This document shows positions 1 to 10,000 of a stretch of 64,000 nucleotides of DNA, in pieces. The stretch is from assembly GCA_963737015.1 (NCBI GenBank), contig CAVTQZ010000001.1:248001-312000 (forward strand), read 5' to 3'. The stretch is from CAVTQZ01 sp963737015 (GTDB taxonomy: Bacteria > Actinomycetota > Acidimicrobiia > Acidimicrobiales > UBA8190). A program made the translations under genes and the position numbers. Within the stretch, counting starts at the first letter, position 1; every line of letters begins with the position of its first letter. Below the pieces are notes generated by a model. That model searched no databases. It was not told where the DNA came from and saw only the letters and a list, made by a program, of their open reading frames with translations.

Positions 1-1768
1 CGTCGACGAAGTGCTCGAGCCCGACGCGCTGGACGCGGTAGCGCCGTTCAACCCCCCCCAGACGGAGGACGACCTCTCCGGGATCGCACGAGACGAGCAC
101 GAAATCCTCCCAGGCATCGCCGTCAACCTCGACCTCCCCGCGGAGTCCGGTGCGGTCGAAACGGTAGGAGACCTCGACCTCGCCCCGCACCGATTCGAAG
201 GAGCAGCGTTGAGGTGCGCCGGCCACGTTGCGCCAACCCGACGGCATCGCCTTCAGCACAGGGGCCCCGGCGCGACGATGGGCCTGTGCGGCGAGCGCCG
301 CCGCGACGGCGTGTGCCTTCTCCGCTTCGACGGAGGCGAGAGGAGCGCCGAGCTCGGCGGGATCGTGGCGCTCCAGGAACTCCGTGTCGATCTGTGCGTC
401 GAGGAACTCGGGGTGCGCGAGCAACCGCACCAGGAGATCGCGGTTCGTGCGCAGACCATGGATCTCGGCCCGCCGGAGTGCCGACCCGAGAGCCCGCGCA
501 GCTTGGGACCGCGTGGGCGCATGTGAGATCACCTTGGCGAGGAGGGGGTCGTAGTGGGTCGTCACCTGCGAGCCGCCTTCGACCCCGCTGTCGATCCTGA
601 TCCTCACTCCGTCCGAGCCGTAGCCGGCGGGGCCGCCGGCCTCGAAATACGAGACGTTCGCGGTCCCCGGCGTGAAGTCGAAGCGGTGGAGGCGACCGGC
701 GGACGGCGCCCAGGAAGCCGTCGGGTCCTCCGCGTAAAGCCGGACCTCGATCGCGTGACCGTCGATCTGTGCTTCTAGGAACTGTGGTGGCAGGCGGTAC
801 CCGTCGGCCACGAGCAGCTGGAGGCGCACGAGGTCGAGACCCGTGACGCACTCGGTGACGGTGTGCTCGACCTGAAGCCTCGTGTTCATCTCCAGGAAGG
901 CGAAGCCACCGCTCTCCATGACGAGGAACTCCACCGTCCCGGCGTTCACGTAGCCGATCGCCCACGCGGCGCGCAGCGCTGCGTCGCCGAGCTGTGCACG
1001 CAGCCTGGGCTCTACAGAGGGCGAAGGCGCCTCCTCGACGATCTTCTGGTGGCGCCGTTGGATCGAGCACTCGCGTTCGAAAAGGTGGACGACCGTCCCG
1101 TGGTTGTCGGCGACCACCTGAACCTCCACGTGTCGCGGCCGCGGCACGTACGGCTCGATGAAGACGGTGGCATCTCCGAAGGCAGCCTCGGCTTCACGAC
1201 GAGCCGACTCGATCTCGCCCGCAAGGTCTTTCGGACCCGCTACGACGCGCATCCCGCGCCCGCCACCGCCCGAAGAAGCCTTCACCAGGACGGGCCAGCC
1301 GAGCTCGGAGGCGGACTTCTCGATCTTCTCCATCGAGTCACGACGGTGTTTCGTGACCGGGACCTCGACGCTCGGCAACACCGGTACGCCCGCCTCACTC
1401 ATCGTCTCCTTCGCCTTGATCTTCGAACCCATCGCCTCGATCACCTCGGGCGGTGGGCCCACGAAGACGAGACCGGCGGATTCGCACGCTCGGGCGAGCT
1501 CTGGGTTCTCGGAGAGGAATCCGTAACCGGGGTGCACCGCCTGAGCACCGCTTCGCGACGCGGCGTCCACGATCGCTTCGACGCGCAGATAGGTGTCCGC
1601 GGAGCTCTCTCCGGGCAGGCGCACCGCCTCGTCGGCCTCCGCCACGTACGGGGACTGCGCGTCGGGGTCGGAGTGGACCGCGACGCACGCGATCCCCATC
1701 TTCTTCGCGCTCCTCATGACCCGGCGCGCGATCTCGCCCCGGTTGGCGACGAGGAGCTTCTCGATCAC
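1..1768 (-). CDS. Acyl-CoA carboxylase, biotin carboxylase subunit (partial, 3' end off window)
   Basis: ATP-dependent carboxylation of biotin, the first half-reaction of acetyl-, propionyl- or methylcrotonyl-type acyl-CoA carboxylases. The protein begins at a GTG (1768) as VIEKLLVANRGEIARRV, the standard biotin-carboxylase N terminus. It continues with the ATP-grasp glycine loop (ASSGGGGRGMRVV) and the signature FLEMNTRLQVEH with its catalytic Glu/Asn/Arg. About 589 codons are open to the left edge, so the biotin carboxylase domain (about 450 residues) is complete and a downstream linker has begun; the biotinyl lysine domain would lie outside the window. It starts 4 bases after the stop of the carboxyltransferase gene on the same strand, so the two are surely co-transcribed. 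The acyl substrate cannot be fixed from this subunit. Confidence 0.93.
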   Translation of the reverse strand, partial: MIEKLLVANRGEIARRVMRSAKKMGIACVAVHSDPDAQSPYVAEADEAVRLPGESSADTYLRVEAIVDAASRSGAQAVHPGYGFLSENPELARACESAGLVFVGPPPEVIEAMGSKIKAKETMSEAGVPVLPSVEVPVTKHRRDSMEKIEKSASELGWPVLVKASSGGGGRGMRVVAGPKDLAGEIESARREAEAAFGDATVFIEPYVPRPRHVEVQVVADNHGTVVHLFERECSIQRRHQKIVEEAPSPSVEPRLRAQLGDAALRAAWAIGYVNAGTVEFLVMESGGFAFLEMNTRLQVEHTVTECVTGLDLVRLQLLVADGYRLPPQFLEAQIDGHAIEVRLYAEDPTASWAPSAGRLHRFDFTPGTANVSYFEAGGPAGYGSDGVRIRIDSGVEGGSQVTTHYDPLLAKVISHAPTRSQAARALGSALRRAEIHGLRTNRDLLVRLLAHPEFLDAQIDTEFLERHDPAELGAPLASVEAEKAHAVAAALAAQAHRRAGAPVLKAMPSGWRNVAGAPQRCSFESVRGEVEVSYRFDRTGLRGEVEVDGDAWEDFVLVSCDPGEVVLRLGGVERRYRVQRVGLEHFVD

Positions 1769-1772
1769 GGCG

Positions 1773-3371
1773 TCACATCCTGAAGACGCCGTAGCCGCGC
1801 GTACCCCGGATCGGCGTGTTGTGGATGACAGAGAGGCACATGCCGAGGACGCTGCGCGTGTCCCTCGGGTCGATGATCCCGTCGTCGTAGACCCTCGCGG
1901 TGAGGAAGAGCGGTTCCGACTCGGCCTCGATCTGAGCTTCGACGCTGGCTCGCATCTGGGAGTCGGCTTCCTCGTCGAAAGGAAGGCCCCGCGCCTCGGC
2001 GGACTCGCGCGCGACTATGGAGAGCACACCCGCCAATTGTGCAGGGCCCATGACGGCGCTGCGGGCATTGGGCCACGCGAAGAGGAAACGTGGGTTGTAG
2101 GCCCTGCCGCACATCCCGTAGTTACCGGCTCCGTACGAGGCGCCGATGTTCAACGTCAGATGAGGCACCGACGAGTTCGATACGGCGTTGATCATCTTCG
2201 CGCCGTCCTTGATGATCCCGCGCTGCTCGTACATCTTGCCGACCATGTAACCGGTCGTGTTCTGCAGGAAGAGGAGCGGGACATCTATCTGGTTGGCGAG
2301 CTGGATGAACTGCGCCGCCTTGTTCGCCTCCTCGCTGAACAGAACGCCCTGATGGTTCGCGAGCACCCCGATCGGGTAGCCGAAGATCGAAGCCCATCCG
2401 GTGACGAGGCTCGTCCCGTAGAGCGGCTTGAATTCGTCGAAGCGGCTCCCGTCGACGACCCTCGCGAGCACGTCTCTGGGATCGAAAGGCACGCGGAGGT
2501 CCGCCGACCCGATCCCGAGGAGGTCTTCCGGGTCGTACCTCGGGTCCTCGGCGCTCTCGGTGGGCGCGGGCCCGCGCTTGGTCCAGTTCAAACGGGAGAC
2601 GATCTCCCGCCCCAGACGGATCGCGTCGAGCTCGTCGGTGGCCATGTAGTCGGCCAGCCCGCTCGTTCGGGCATGCATCGAAGCTCCGCCGAGCTCCTCG
2701 TCCTCTGACTCCTCGCCCGTCGCCATCTTCACGAGTGGAGGCCCACCGAGAAAGACCTTCGACCTTCCCTCGATCATCACCACGTAGTCGCTCATTCCAG
2801 GTACGTATGCGCCGCCGGCGGTCGAATTCCCGAACACGATCGAGACCGTGGGGATCGCGGCGGCCGAGCGCTGGGTGAGGTCGCGAAAGCCACGGCCGCC
2901 CGGAATGAAGATCTCGGACTGCGTGGGAAGGTCGGCTCCTCCGGACTCGACGAGGCTCACCGACGGAAGACGGTTCTCCGACGCGATGTCCGCCATGCGG
3001 TTGGCCTTGCGCATGGAGAACGGGTTCGTCGCACCGCCGCGCACGGTCGGGTCGTTGGCGGAGATCGCACACTCGACGCCATTGATCACCCCGATGCCGG
3101 CGACGAGGCTCGCACCGACGTTGTAATCAGTGCCCCACGCCGCGAGCGGAGCGATCTCGAGAAAAGGGGAATCCCGGTCGAGGAGGAGGTCGACGCGCTC
3201 GCGGGCGAGTAGCTTGCCTCTGGCGCGGTGACGTTCGACATAACGCTCTCCCCCACCTGCACGCGCGGCGTCGAGCTGGGCACCGACATGCTCGAGCGCC
3301 TCGAGCATGGCGCCGCGGTTTCGCTCGTACGTCTCGGAGCGTCGGTCTACTTTCGAGGTGAGAACAGGCAC
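1773..3371 (-). CDS. Acyl-CoA carboxylase, carboxyltransferase (beta) subunit
   Basis: Transfers the carboxyl group from carboxybiotin to an acyl-CoA in the cytoplasm. The 532-residue length fits the family. Both crotonase-like halves are visible: the N half has a GGATNPFS...ADLPTQ segment and GGAYVPGMSDY, and the C half has LFLQNTTGYMVG, GAKMINAV, GAGNYGMCGRAY and WPNARSAVMG. The last set resembles methylcrotonyl- and geranyl-CoA carboxylase subunits more than AccD5-type propionyl-CoA carboxylases, so a branched or beta-methyl acyl-CoA substrate is plausible, but this rests on remembered family motifs. Start is GTG at 3371. It is the promoter-proximal gene of the operon with the biotin carboxylase and is divergent from glmU. 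Confidence 0.92.
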   Translation of the reverse strand: MPVLTSKVDRRSETYERNRGAMLEALEHVGAQLDAARAGGGERYVERHRARGKLLARERVDLLLDRDSPFLEIAPLAAWGTDYNVGASLVAGIGVINGVECAISANDPTVRGGATNPFSMRKANRMADIASENRLPSVSLVESGGADLPTQSEIFIPGGRGFRDLTQRSAAAIPTVSIVFGNSTAGGAYVPGMSDYVVMIEGRSKVFLGGPPLVKMATGEESEDEELGGASMHARTSGLADYMATDELDAIRLGREIVSRLNWTKRGPAPTESAEDPRYDPEDLLGIGSADLRVPFDPRDVLARVVDGSRFDEFKPLYGTSLVTGWASIFGYPIGVLANHQGVLFSEEANKAAQFIQLANQIDVPLLFLQNTTGYMVGKMYEQRGIIKDGAKMINAVSNSSVPHLTLNIGASYGAGNYGMCGRAYNPRFLFAWPNARSAVMGPAQLAGVLSIVARESAEARGLPFDEEADSQMRASVEAQIEAESEPLFLTARVYDDGIIDPRDTRSVLGMCLSVIHNTPIRGTRGYGVFRM

Positions 3372-3429
3372 GGGACCAGGTGGTCAGACGTCCACGTCGG
3401 GCCCGATCACGAGGTGACAGACTACGCAC
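3372..3429. promoter_or_regulatory. 58-base divergent intergenic region between carboxylase operon and glmU
   Basis: The two GTG start codons are only 58 bases apart and face away from each other, so promoters for both directions must lie here or inside the neighbouring coding regions. I see no clear paired -35/-10 boxes. Confidence 0.5.
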
Positions 3430-4587
3430 GTGACCCCCCGCCCGCTCTCTGCAGTGGTCTTGGCAGCAGGTGAGGGAACCAGGATGCACTCGACGCGTCC
3501 GAAGCCCCTACACAGGCTGTGTGGCAGACCGATGATCCTGCACGTGCTCGACGCGCTCGCGGAATTGCCGGTCGAGAAGGTGGTGGTCGTCGTGGGGCAC
3601 CGTGGGGAATGGGTGACCAAGACCCTCGTCGATCATGCGCCGACGTCGTTGTCGATCGAATTCGTCGAGCAACCCGAACAGCTCGGGACAGGCGACGCCT
3701 TGGCGGTCGGGCTTACCGCGCTTCCCGAGTCGTTGGCCGACGAGGACGGCGATGTCGTCGTTCTGCCCGGTGACACGCCCCTCGTACGTCCCCCCACGCT
3801 CGCGTCCCTCGTCCGTCACCATCGCTCCGCGGGGGCCGCGGCGACGCTTCTCACCGCGCTGCTGGAGGACCCGCTGGGTTACGACCGTGTCGTGCGCGGC
3901 AAGGACGAGAGCGTGGTGAGGGTCGTAGAGGACTCCGACGTCACCGAGGAAGAGCTCGATGTGGACGAGGTGGCCACGACGATCCATTGCTTCCGCCATT
4001 CGATGCTCGCCCCCGCCCTGAGGCGGCTCCAGCCGATCGGTGGGAGTGGCGAGCACTCGCTTACCGGTGTCTACGCCGTCTTCCACGACGCCGGCTACAG
4101 GGTCGAGTCGCTCGTGCTCGGCGACCCGATGGAAGCGGCAGGAGTGAACGATCGTGCCCAGCTGGCGGTGGCCGAAGCCGAGCTGCGTGATCGCATCAAC
4201 GAGCGCTGGATGCGGCGCGGCGTCACCATGTGGGATCCCGAACGGACCTACGTCGACTCCTCGGTGCACCTTGCACCCGACGTCGTCCTGCTGCCCGGCG
4301 TCGTCCTGCAAGGCGAATGCAACATCGCCTCGGGCGCGGAGATCGGGCCCGACAGCCGGCTGATCGACACGGAAGTGGGGGAGGGCGCCGTGGTCGAATC
4401 CAGCCACGCTTCGCGCGCGGTCATCGGAGCGAACGCGCGGATCGGGCCCTTCGCTCATCTGGCCCCGGGCGCACACGTGGCGGACGCGGCAGTGGTGGGT
4501 CCCTTCTCGATCGTCGAACCTCACGACTCGACGTCGTCACGCGCCGTCTCCGGCGAAAGAGACGTATCCCCCGGCGAGATCAGCTGA
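3430..4587 (+). CDS. glmU: GlmU-like UDP-GlcNAc pyrophosphorylase with truncated acetyltransferase domain
   Basis: Makes UDP-GlcNAc for cell wall synthesis. The N-terminal nucleotidyltransferase domain is intact: VLAAGEGTRMHSTRPKPLH (residues about 10-28) is the classic GlmU signature, followed by EQLGTGDAL and the VLPGDTPL metal-site region. From about residue 255 a left-handed beta-helix begins (hexapeptide repeats), up to IGPFAHLAPGAHVADAAVVG. It stops at 385 residues, whereas bifunctional GlmU is usually 450-490. The missing part is where family knowledge places the acetyl-transfer His and the acetyl-CoA binding residues; the usual VE-(M/V)K-K segment is replaced by IVEPHDS. Only 22 bases separate its stop from prs, so there is no room for the missing end. 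It probably has uridyltransferase activity only. Start is GTG. Confidence 0.85.
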   Translation: MTPRPLSAVVLAAGEGTRMHSTRPKPLHRLCGRPMILHVLDALAELPVEKVVVVVGHRGEWVTKTLVDHAPTSLSIEFVEQPEQLGTGDALAVGLTALPESLADEDGDVVVLPGDTPLVRPPTLASLVRHHRSAGAAATLLTALLEDPLGYDRVVRGKDESVVRVVEDSDVTEEELDVDEVATTIHCFRHSMLAPALRRLQPIGGSGEHSLTGVYAVFHDAGYRVESLVLGDPMEAAGVNDRAQLAVAEAELRDRINERWMRRGVTMWDPERTYVDSSVHLAPDVVLLPGVVLQGECNIASGAEIGPDSRLIDTEVGEGAVVESSHASRAVIGANARIGPFAHLAPGAHVADAAVVGPFSIVEPHDSTSSRAVSGERDVSPGEIS

Positions 4588-4609
4588 GCGTTCGGGTATC
4601 GTCGTCGAC

Positions 4610-5608
4610 GTGGCTTCTCTGACCGGCGAAGCCGTGATGGAGCTCGTGCCGCGGCGCCGGCTAGAGCTCGTCTCGGGGCGCTCGCATCCCGACCTCGCAC
4701 GTGAGATCGCGGCGCACCTGGGTGTGCGGCTGGGAGAGGCGAACCTGCGTGAGTTCGCCAATGGCGAGGTCCACTGTCGTTACGACGTTTCACTTCGCGG
4801 CAGCGACGTCTTCATCGTGCAGACGCATTGCGGGCCGGTGAACGACACGCTGATGGAGCAGTTGATAATGATCGACGCCGCCAAGCGAGCGTCCGCCAAG
4901 CGCATCACGGCGGTGTGCCCGTACTACGCGTACTCACGGCAAGACCGAAAAGCGACCGGTCGAGAGCCGATCACGGCGAAGCTCGTTGCCGATCTCATAA
5001 GCGTGGCAGGGGCGGACCGGGTCGTGAGCGTCGACCTTCACTCGGGTCAGATCCAGGGATTCTTCGACGCACCCTTCGACCACCTCACCGCCATGCCCGT
5101 CCTCGTGGGCGATCTGCAAAAGCACGGCACCGAGGGCCTCGTGGTCGTGTCCCCCGACGCCGGCCGGGTGAAGGTGGCCGAGCGATTCAGTCAGCACCTC
5201 GAGGCCGACCTCGCCTTCGTGCACAAGCGCCGTCCCCGCGACAGCACGAACCTGGTGGAGGCGCTCGACGTGGTCGGAGAGGTCGAAGGCCGGCGTTGCG
5301 TGCTCGTCGACGACATGATCGACACGGCGGGGACGATCTGCGCCGCGGCGGAGCTCCTCTCAGAACGCGGCGCCTCCGACGTCTGGGCGATGGCGACGCA
5401 CGGAGTGCTTTCCGACCCTGCGCTCGAGCGTCTCGAGAAATCTCCGCTCTCGCGGGTGGTCGTGACGAACACGCTTCCCATCCCCGAGGAGCGGCGGATC
5501 GAAAAGCTCGAAGTGCTCTCCGTGGCGAAGCTCATCGCAGACGCCATCGATGCCGTCTTCGAGGACACATCCGTGTCAGAGATCTTCGGCGGCGACAACC
5601 TGGCTTGA
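4610..5608 (+). CDS. prs: Ribose-phosphate pyrophosphokinase (PRPP synthetase)
   Basis: Makes PRPP from ribose 5-phosphate and ATP for purine, pyrimidine, His and Trp synthesis. Family landmarks in order: FANGEVHCRYDVSLRGSDVF (phosphate/Mg loop), YYAYSRQDRKATGREPITAKL (flexible catalytic loop with Arg and Lys), VSVDLHSGQIQGFFD, VVSPDAGRVKVAERF, and the PRPP-binding loop VLVDDMIDTAGTI. The 332 residues match the family. Start is GTG at 4610, only 22 bases after glmU; the glmU-prs pair is the usual bacterial arrangement and implies co-transcription. Confidence 0.96.
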   Translation: MASLTGEAVMELVPRRRLELVSGRSHPDLAREIAAHLGVRLGEANLREFANGEVHCRYDVSLRGSDVFIVQTHCGPVNDTLMEQLIMIDAAKRASAKRITAVCPYYAYSRQDRKATGREPITAKLVADLISVAGADRVVSVDLHSGQIQGFFDAPFDHLTAMPVLVGDLQKHGTEGLVVVSPDAGRVKVAERFSQHLEADLAFVHKRRPRDSTNLVEALDVVGEVEGRRCVLVDDMIDTAGTICAAAELLSERGASDVWAMATHGVLSDPALERLEKSPLSRVVVTNTLPIPEERRIEKLEVLSVAKLIADAIDAVFEDTSVSEIFGGDNLA

Positions 5609-5737
5609 GATGAGCGGCCCCGCTGATGCGACCAACTCGACCGGCTCGAGCTCCGGGGTGGAGGGGTAATATGGCGGCCGCGTCGAGCCCCACTTGGTGC
5701 CGGCGCGTCTCTCACCGCCTCAACTTCGAGGAGATCG

Positions 5738-6421
5738 ATGGCCGAGTTCAAACTGCTCGCAGAGCCCGGTAGGCCGACAGGCAGCCGGCCTTCCCGGCGG
5801 CTGCGGGTCGAAGGGCGCGTCCCCGCGATCGTCTACGGCCCGGGTGTGGACCCGGTCGCAGTGACCGTGAACGGTCGTGACCTCCGCTCTGCACTCACGA
5901 CGGGAGCGGGCCTGAACGCCGTGCTCTCGCTTCAGGTCGACGGCCAGAGCTACCTCACGATGGCGCGTGAGCTGCAGCGCCATCCGGTGCGAGGAAACGT
6001 GATCCACGTCGACTTCCAGGTCGTGGACCCGAATCGTGAGGTCTCCGCCGAGGTCCCGATCACCCTTGTAGGTGAAGCCACCGAGCTCAACCGTGCAGAC
6101 GGCGTTCTCGATCAGCAGATGTTCGCTCTGCCGGTCTTCGCGCGTCCCGCGGACATCCCGCCCGGACTCGAAGTGGACATCTCCGAGGTGGCGATCGGGA
6201 CCGCCATTCGCGTGGCGGAGATCTCCCTGCCGGAAGGTACGCGGACCGACGTCGACCCCGAGTCCGTGGTGGTCGCGGGCCAGCCACCGCGGGTACAGGT
6301 CGAGGAGGCACCGGTGGCGGAGGGCGAGGAGGGCGAGGGCGCGGAAGGCGAGGCTGCGGCTTCCGCCGAGCGCGGCGAGACCTCCGAGGGTTCGAGCGAG
6401 TCGGGATCCGAAGAGGGCTGA
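5738..6421 (+). CDS. rplY: 50S ribosomal protein bL25, Ctc/TL5 long form
   Basis: Binds 5S rRNA in the large subunit; the long Ctc form is associated with general stress in Gram-positives. The 227-residue protein starts at ATG after GAGGAGAT (good Shine-Dalgarno). Residues about 1-95 form the L25 domain (VPAIVYGPGVDPVAVTVNGR, ending HPVRGNVIHVDF). A TL5-type beta domain follows to about 185 (EVPITLVGEATELNRADGVL), and the last 40 residues are a Glu/Ser/Gly-rich acidic tail. It sits between prs and pth, the usual actinobacterial order. 129 bases separate it from prs, so it may have its own promoter. Confidence 0.94.
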   Translation: MAEFKLLAEPGRPTGSRPSRRLRVEGRVPAIVYGPGVDPVAVTVNGRDLRSALTTGAGLNAVLSLQVDGQSYLTMARELQRHPVRGNVIHVDFQVVDPNREVSAEVPITLVGEATELNRADGVLDQQMFALPVFARPADIPPGLEVDISEVAIGTAIRVAEISLPEGTRTDVDPESVVVAGQPPRVQVEEAPVAEGEEGEGAEGEAAASAERGETSEGSSESGSEEG

Positions 6422-6476
6422 CGGACTGCGCCGCATATTCGGCTCACCCCGGAGGGGGGCCAGCGCCGACCTTCTA

Positions 6477-7046
6477 GTGGTGGGCCTCGGGAACCCCGGG
6501 TCGGAGTTCGCGCGGAGCCGGCACAATCTCGGTGCCGAGGCGGTCGAGATGGTGGCTGAAAGACACGGACAGCGCCTCCGCCCGGAGAAGGGGACGCGGT
6601 CTGCGGTCGCGCAGGTTCGGTTGGGCAGCCGGCAGGTCGTCCTGGCAGTGCCCTCCACATTCATGAACGAATCGGGTCTCGCCGTCTCCGCTCTCGCACG
6701 GCGGTTCGGAATCGCCGATACCTCTCGTATCGTCGTCGTGCACGACGAGCTCGACCTGCCGAGCGGCCGGCTCAAGGTGAAGAGCGGTGGGGGCACCGCC
6801 GGCCACAACGGGCTCGAGTCGATCCACTCGCACCTCCACGACAATTCCTACGTAAGGGTGCGCATAGGAATCGGAAAACCCCCGGGGCTCCAAGCGGGCG
6901 CCGACTTCGTGCTGCGGCGTCCGGGGCGCAAGGAGCGCGAGGACCTGGACCTGGCGGTCCAGCTCGCGGCCGATGCAGTCGAGGCAATAGCCACCTCGGG
7001 TACCCAGGCAGCGATGACTGCGTTCAACGCCGAGCCTGCCAGCTGA
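6477..7046 (+). CDS. pth: Peptidyl-tRNA hydrolase
   Basis: Cleaves peptidyl-tRNA released from stalled ribosomes. The catalytic landmarks are present: VVGLGNPGSEFARSRHNLG with the Asn and catalytic His, PSTFMNESG with the substrate-binding Asn, HDELDLPSGRLKVKSGGGTA with the catalytic Asp, then GHNGLESI and VRIGIGKPPG. The start is uncertain: GTG at 6477 fits the protein N terminus best (LVVGLGNPG), but the strong purine run GGAGGGGGG lies 17 bases upstream, farther than ideal. The frame remains open upstream into rplY. Follows rplY by 55 bases and precedes mfd by 19. Confidence 0.94.
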   Translation: MVGLGNPGSEFARSRHNLGAEAVEMVAERHGQRLRPEKGTRSAVAQVRLGSRQVVLAVPSTFMNESGLAVSALARRFGIADTSRIVVVHDELDLPSGRLKVKSGGGTAGHNGLESIHSHLHDNSYVRVRIGIGKPPGLQAGADFVLRRPGRKEREDLDLAVQLAADAVEAIATSGTQAAMTAFNAEPAS

Positions 7047-7065
7047 ACCCGTAACCTGAGCCTCG

Positions 7066-10000
7066 GTGAGCCTTCGCTCTCTACCTTCTCTAATTCGCAA
7101 CGAGCCTGCCATGCTCGACGCGCTCGGCGCGGGAACGAGCGCGGGATCCGTCGCCGTGCCCGAGCCGGTGACCGCCTACTTCGTCGCCGGGCTCTGCGAG
7201 GTGTCCGACCGCCGCCCTCTGCTCGTCGCGACACCGACCCTGTCCGACGCAGAGCGAGTAGCACACGACCTTCGCATCTTTCTCGGACAAGGAGCGGTCG
7301 AGGTATTTCCCCCATGGGACACCCTTCCGTTCGAAAGGGTGAGCCCAGAGATCTCGGCGATGGGCCACAGGCTGCGTCTCCTGTGGCGGCTCGGTCTCGG
7401 CGCCCGGGACCGCGGGCAGGATCAAGAGCCCGCGGGTGGTCTCGTGCCGGCAGTGGTGGTGGCTCCCGTCCGTGCTCTGTTGCAGCGCCTCGCCCCCGTC
7501 GACGGATACCTCTCTCCGGTCACGATCGAAGCCGGCGCACGAATCGACCAGAGCGAGCTGGTCGAGCGCCTCGTAGCCCTCGGGTACCGGCGCGAGTACC
7601 AGGTGGAGCACCGCGGCGAGCTGGCCGTGCGAGGTGGCATCGTCGACGTCTTCGGGTCGACCGACGAGATGCCGGTACGAATCGATTTCTTCGGTGACGA
7701 GGTCGACCGGCTCACCGAGTTCGACCCTGGCGACCAGCGATCCAGGGACCAGATCGGTTACGCGGACATCTTCTCGTGCCGGGAGCTACTGCCGACCGAG
7801 GCGGTTCGCGATCGAGCGCGGGCACTATTGCGGACCGAGCCGTGGGGAAAGTCCCAATGGGAGAGGATGTCCGAGGGACTCCTGTTCGACGGCATGGAGT
7901 CCTGGCTTCCATGGCTCGTCGACGAGGTCCGTGTCCTGCCGGACATCGTCGGGCGCGGCGGACGAGTGGTGCTCGTGGACCCACGGCGGATGCGTGACCG
8001 TGCCATGGAGCTCATCGACGACGAATCCGCTCTGGCTGGCGCGCTCGCGGTCACCTGGGGGATCGAAGAGTCCGCCGAAGCAGAAGGTGAAGAGACCGCC
8101 ACCGCTTTCCCCCGCCTTCACGTGCCCTACGAGCGACTGCTCGAGCGCTGTGAAGCGCCGGTCCTGAGCCTCGTACCCGTAGCCGAAGGGCCTTCGACGC
8201 CTTCCGTCGACGCTCACGGGTGGGACCCGCAGCTCGCTGACAGAGGAACGTGGGCGCGCCGGCTCGGGACCCTCGTGGAAGAGGGATGGTCGGTGACCGT
8301 CTGTGCCGAGAACGAGAGCTCCGCCCTTCGACTGTCGGCGGTGCTCACTGAGGAGTCATTGTCCGCGCCGGTCGTCGACGACGAACGGACGGACCTCGGC
8401 GGGCGTGGTTTGCGGGTCGTCGTGGGCGGCCTCGACCGTGGCTTTCTGCTCACGTCCGCAAAGGTGGCGGTGCTGGCGGAGTCCGATCTCACGGGACGCA
8501 GGCGAGCGCACCGTCCCGCCCGCGCCCGCGCCCGCCCCACGGACGGCTTCTTCGACGACCTGGCCCCCGGCGATTTCGTCGTTCACCGCCAGCATGGCGT
8601 CGCCCGTTACTCAGGGATGGTGACGAGGACTGTGAACGGGGCTTCTCGGGACTATCTGTTGCTCGAGTACCGGGGGGGCGACCGTCTCTATCTGCCATCG
8701 GACCAGATCGACGCGCTCACGCCTTACACCGGCGGTGAGACGCCCTCGCTCAACAGGCTGGGCGGCTCGGATTGGCAGCGCACGCGTGCGCGTGCGCGTG
8801 CAGCTGTACACGAGATCGCCGAGGAGCTCGTCGTCCTCTACCGGCGCCGGCTCCAGGTGCGTGGGCACAGCTTCCCGCCCGATACACCATGGCAGCGCGA
8901 GCTCGAAGAGGCCTTCGGGTTCCTCGAGACGCCCGACCAGCTACGCGCGATCGAGGAGGTGAAAGGCGACATGGAGGTCGAGACGCCGATGGACCGCCTC
9001 GTCTGTGGGGACGTGGGTTTCGGCAAGACCGAAGTAGCCGTACGGGCTGCGTTCAAGGCGGTCCAGGACGGGATGCAGGCGGCGATCCTCGTGCCGACCA
9101 CCCTCCTCGCCCAGCAGCATGCACAGACCTTCGCCGATCGTTACGGGAGCTTCCCGGTGAGGGTCGAGATGCTCTCGCGGTTTCTGACGCCCTCCCAGAC
9201 CCGAGCGGTGCTGTCCGGACTCGCCGACGGATCTGTGGACGTGTTGGTGGGGACCCACAAGATGCTCGCGGGCGATGTCCGCTTCAAGAACCTTGGCCTT
9301 CTCGTCGTCGACGAGGAGCAGCGCTTCGGTGTGACGCACAAGGAGGCGATCAAGGCGATCGCCGACGGCGTGGACGTGCTCACCCTCACTGCGAATCCCA
9401 TACCTCGCACTCTCGAGATGGCGCTCACCGGGATCCGTGACCTGTCACTCATCAACACTCCTCCCTCCGAACGACAACCGATCCTCACGTACGTGGGCGA
9501 GTTCGAAGAGCAGGCCGTAGTCGAGGCCATTCGCCGCGAGCTGCTTCGCGAGGGGCAGGCCTTCTACGTCCACAACAGGGTGCAGAACATCGAATCGGTC
9601 GCAGCCCGCATCCGCGTGCTCGTTCCCGAAGCACGCGTGGCGGTCGCACACGGGCAGATGGACGAGGGGTCACTGGAACAGGTCGTCCTGGACTTCTGGG
9701 AACGGCGCTACGACGTGCTCGTCTGCACGACGATCATCGAGTCGGGAATCGACATGCCCACCGTGAACACCCTCGTGGTCGACCGGGCGGACCGGCTCGG
9801 TCTCGGACAGCTCCATCAACTACGTGGTCGAGTCGGCCGCGCAGGTCAGCGCGCATACGCCTATCTCCTCTACCCGCGCGACAGCGCACTGACCGAGTCC
9901 GCATACGAGCGTCTTCGCACGATCGGCGAGCAGACGGAGCTCGGCAGCGGCTTCAAGATCGCGATGCGCGACCTGGAGATCCGGGGAGCGGGCAATCTCC

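Noticed and set aside
863..1783. Long plus-strand open frame of 306 codons over the biotin carboxylase gene
   Set aside because: Sequence has no family motif; the minus strand carries full biotin carboxylase motifs, so this is an antisense shadow caused by high GC.
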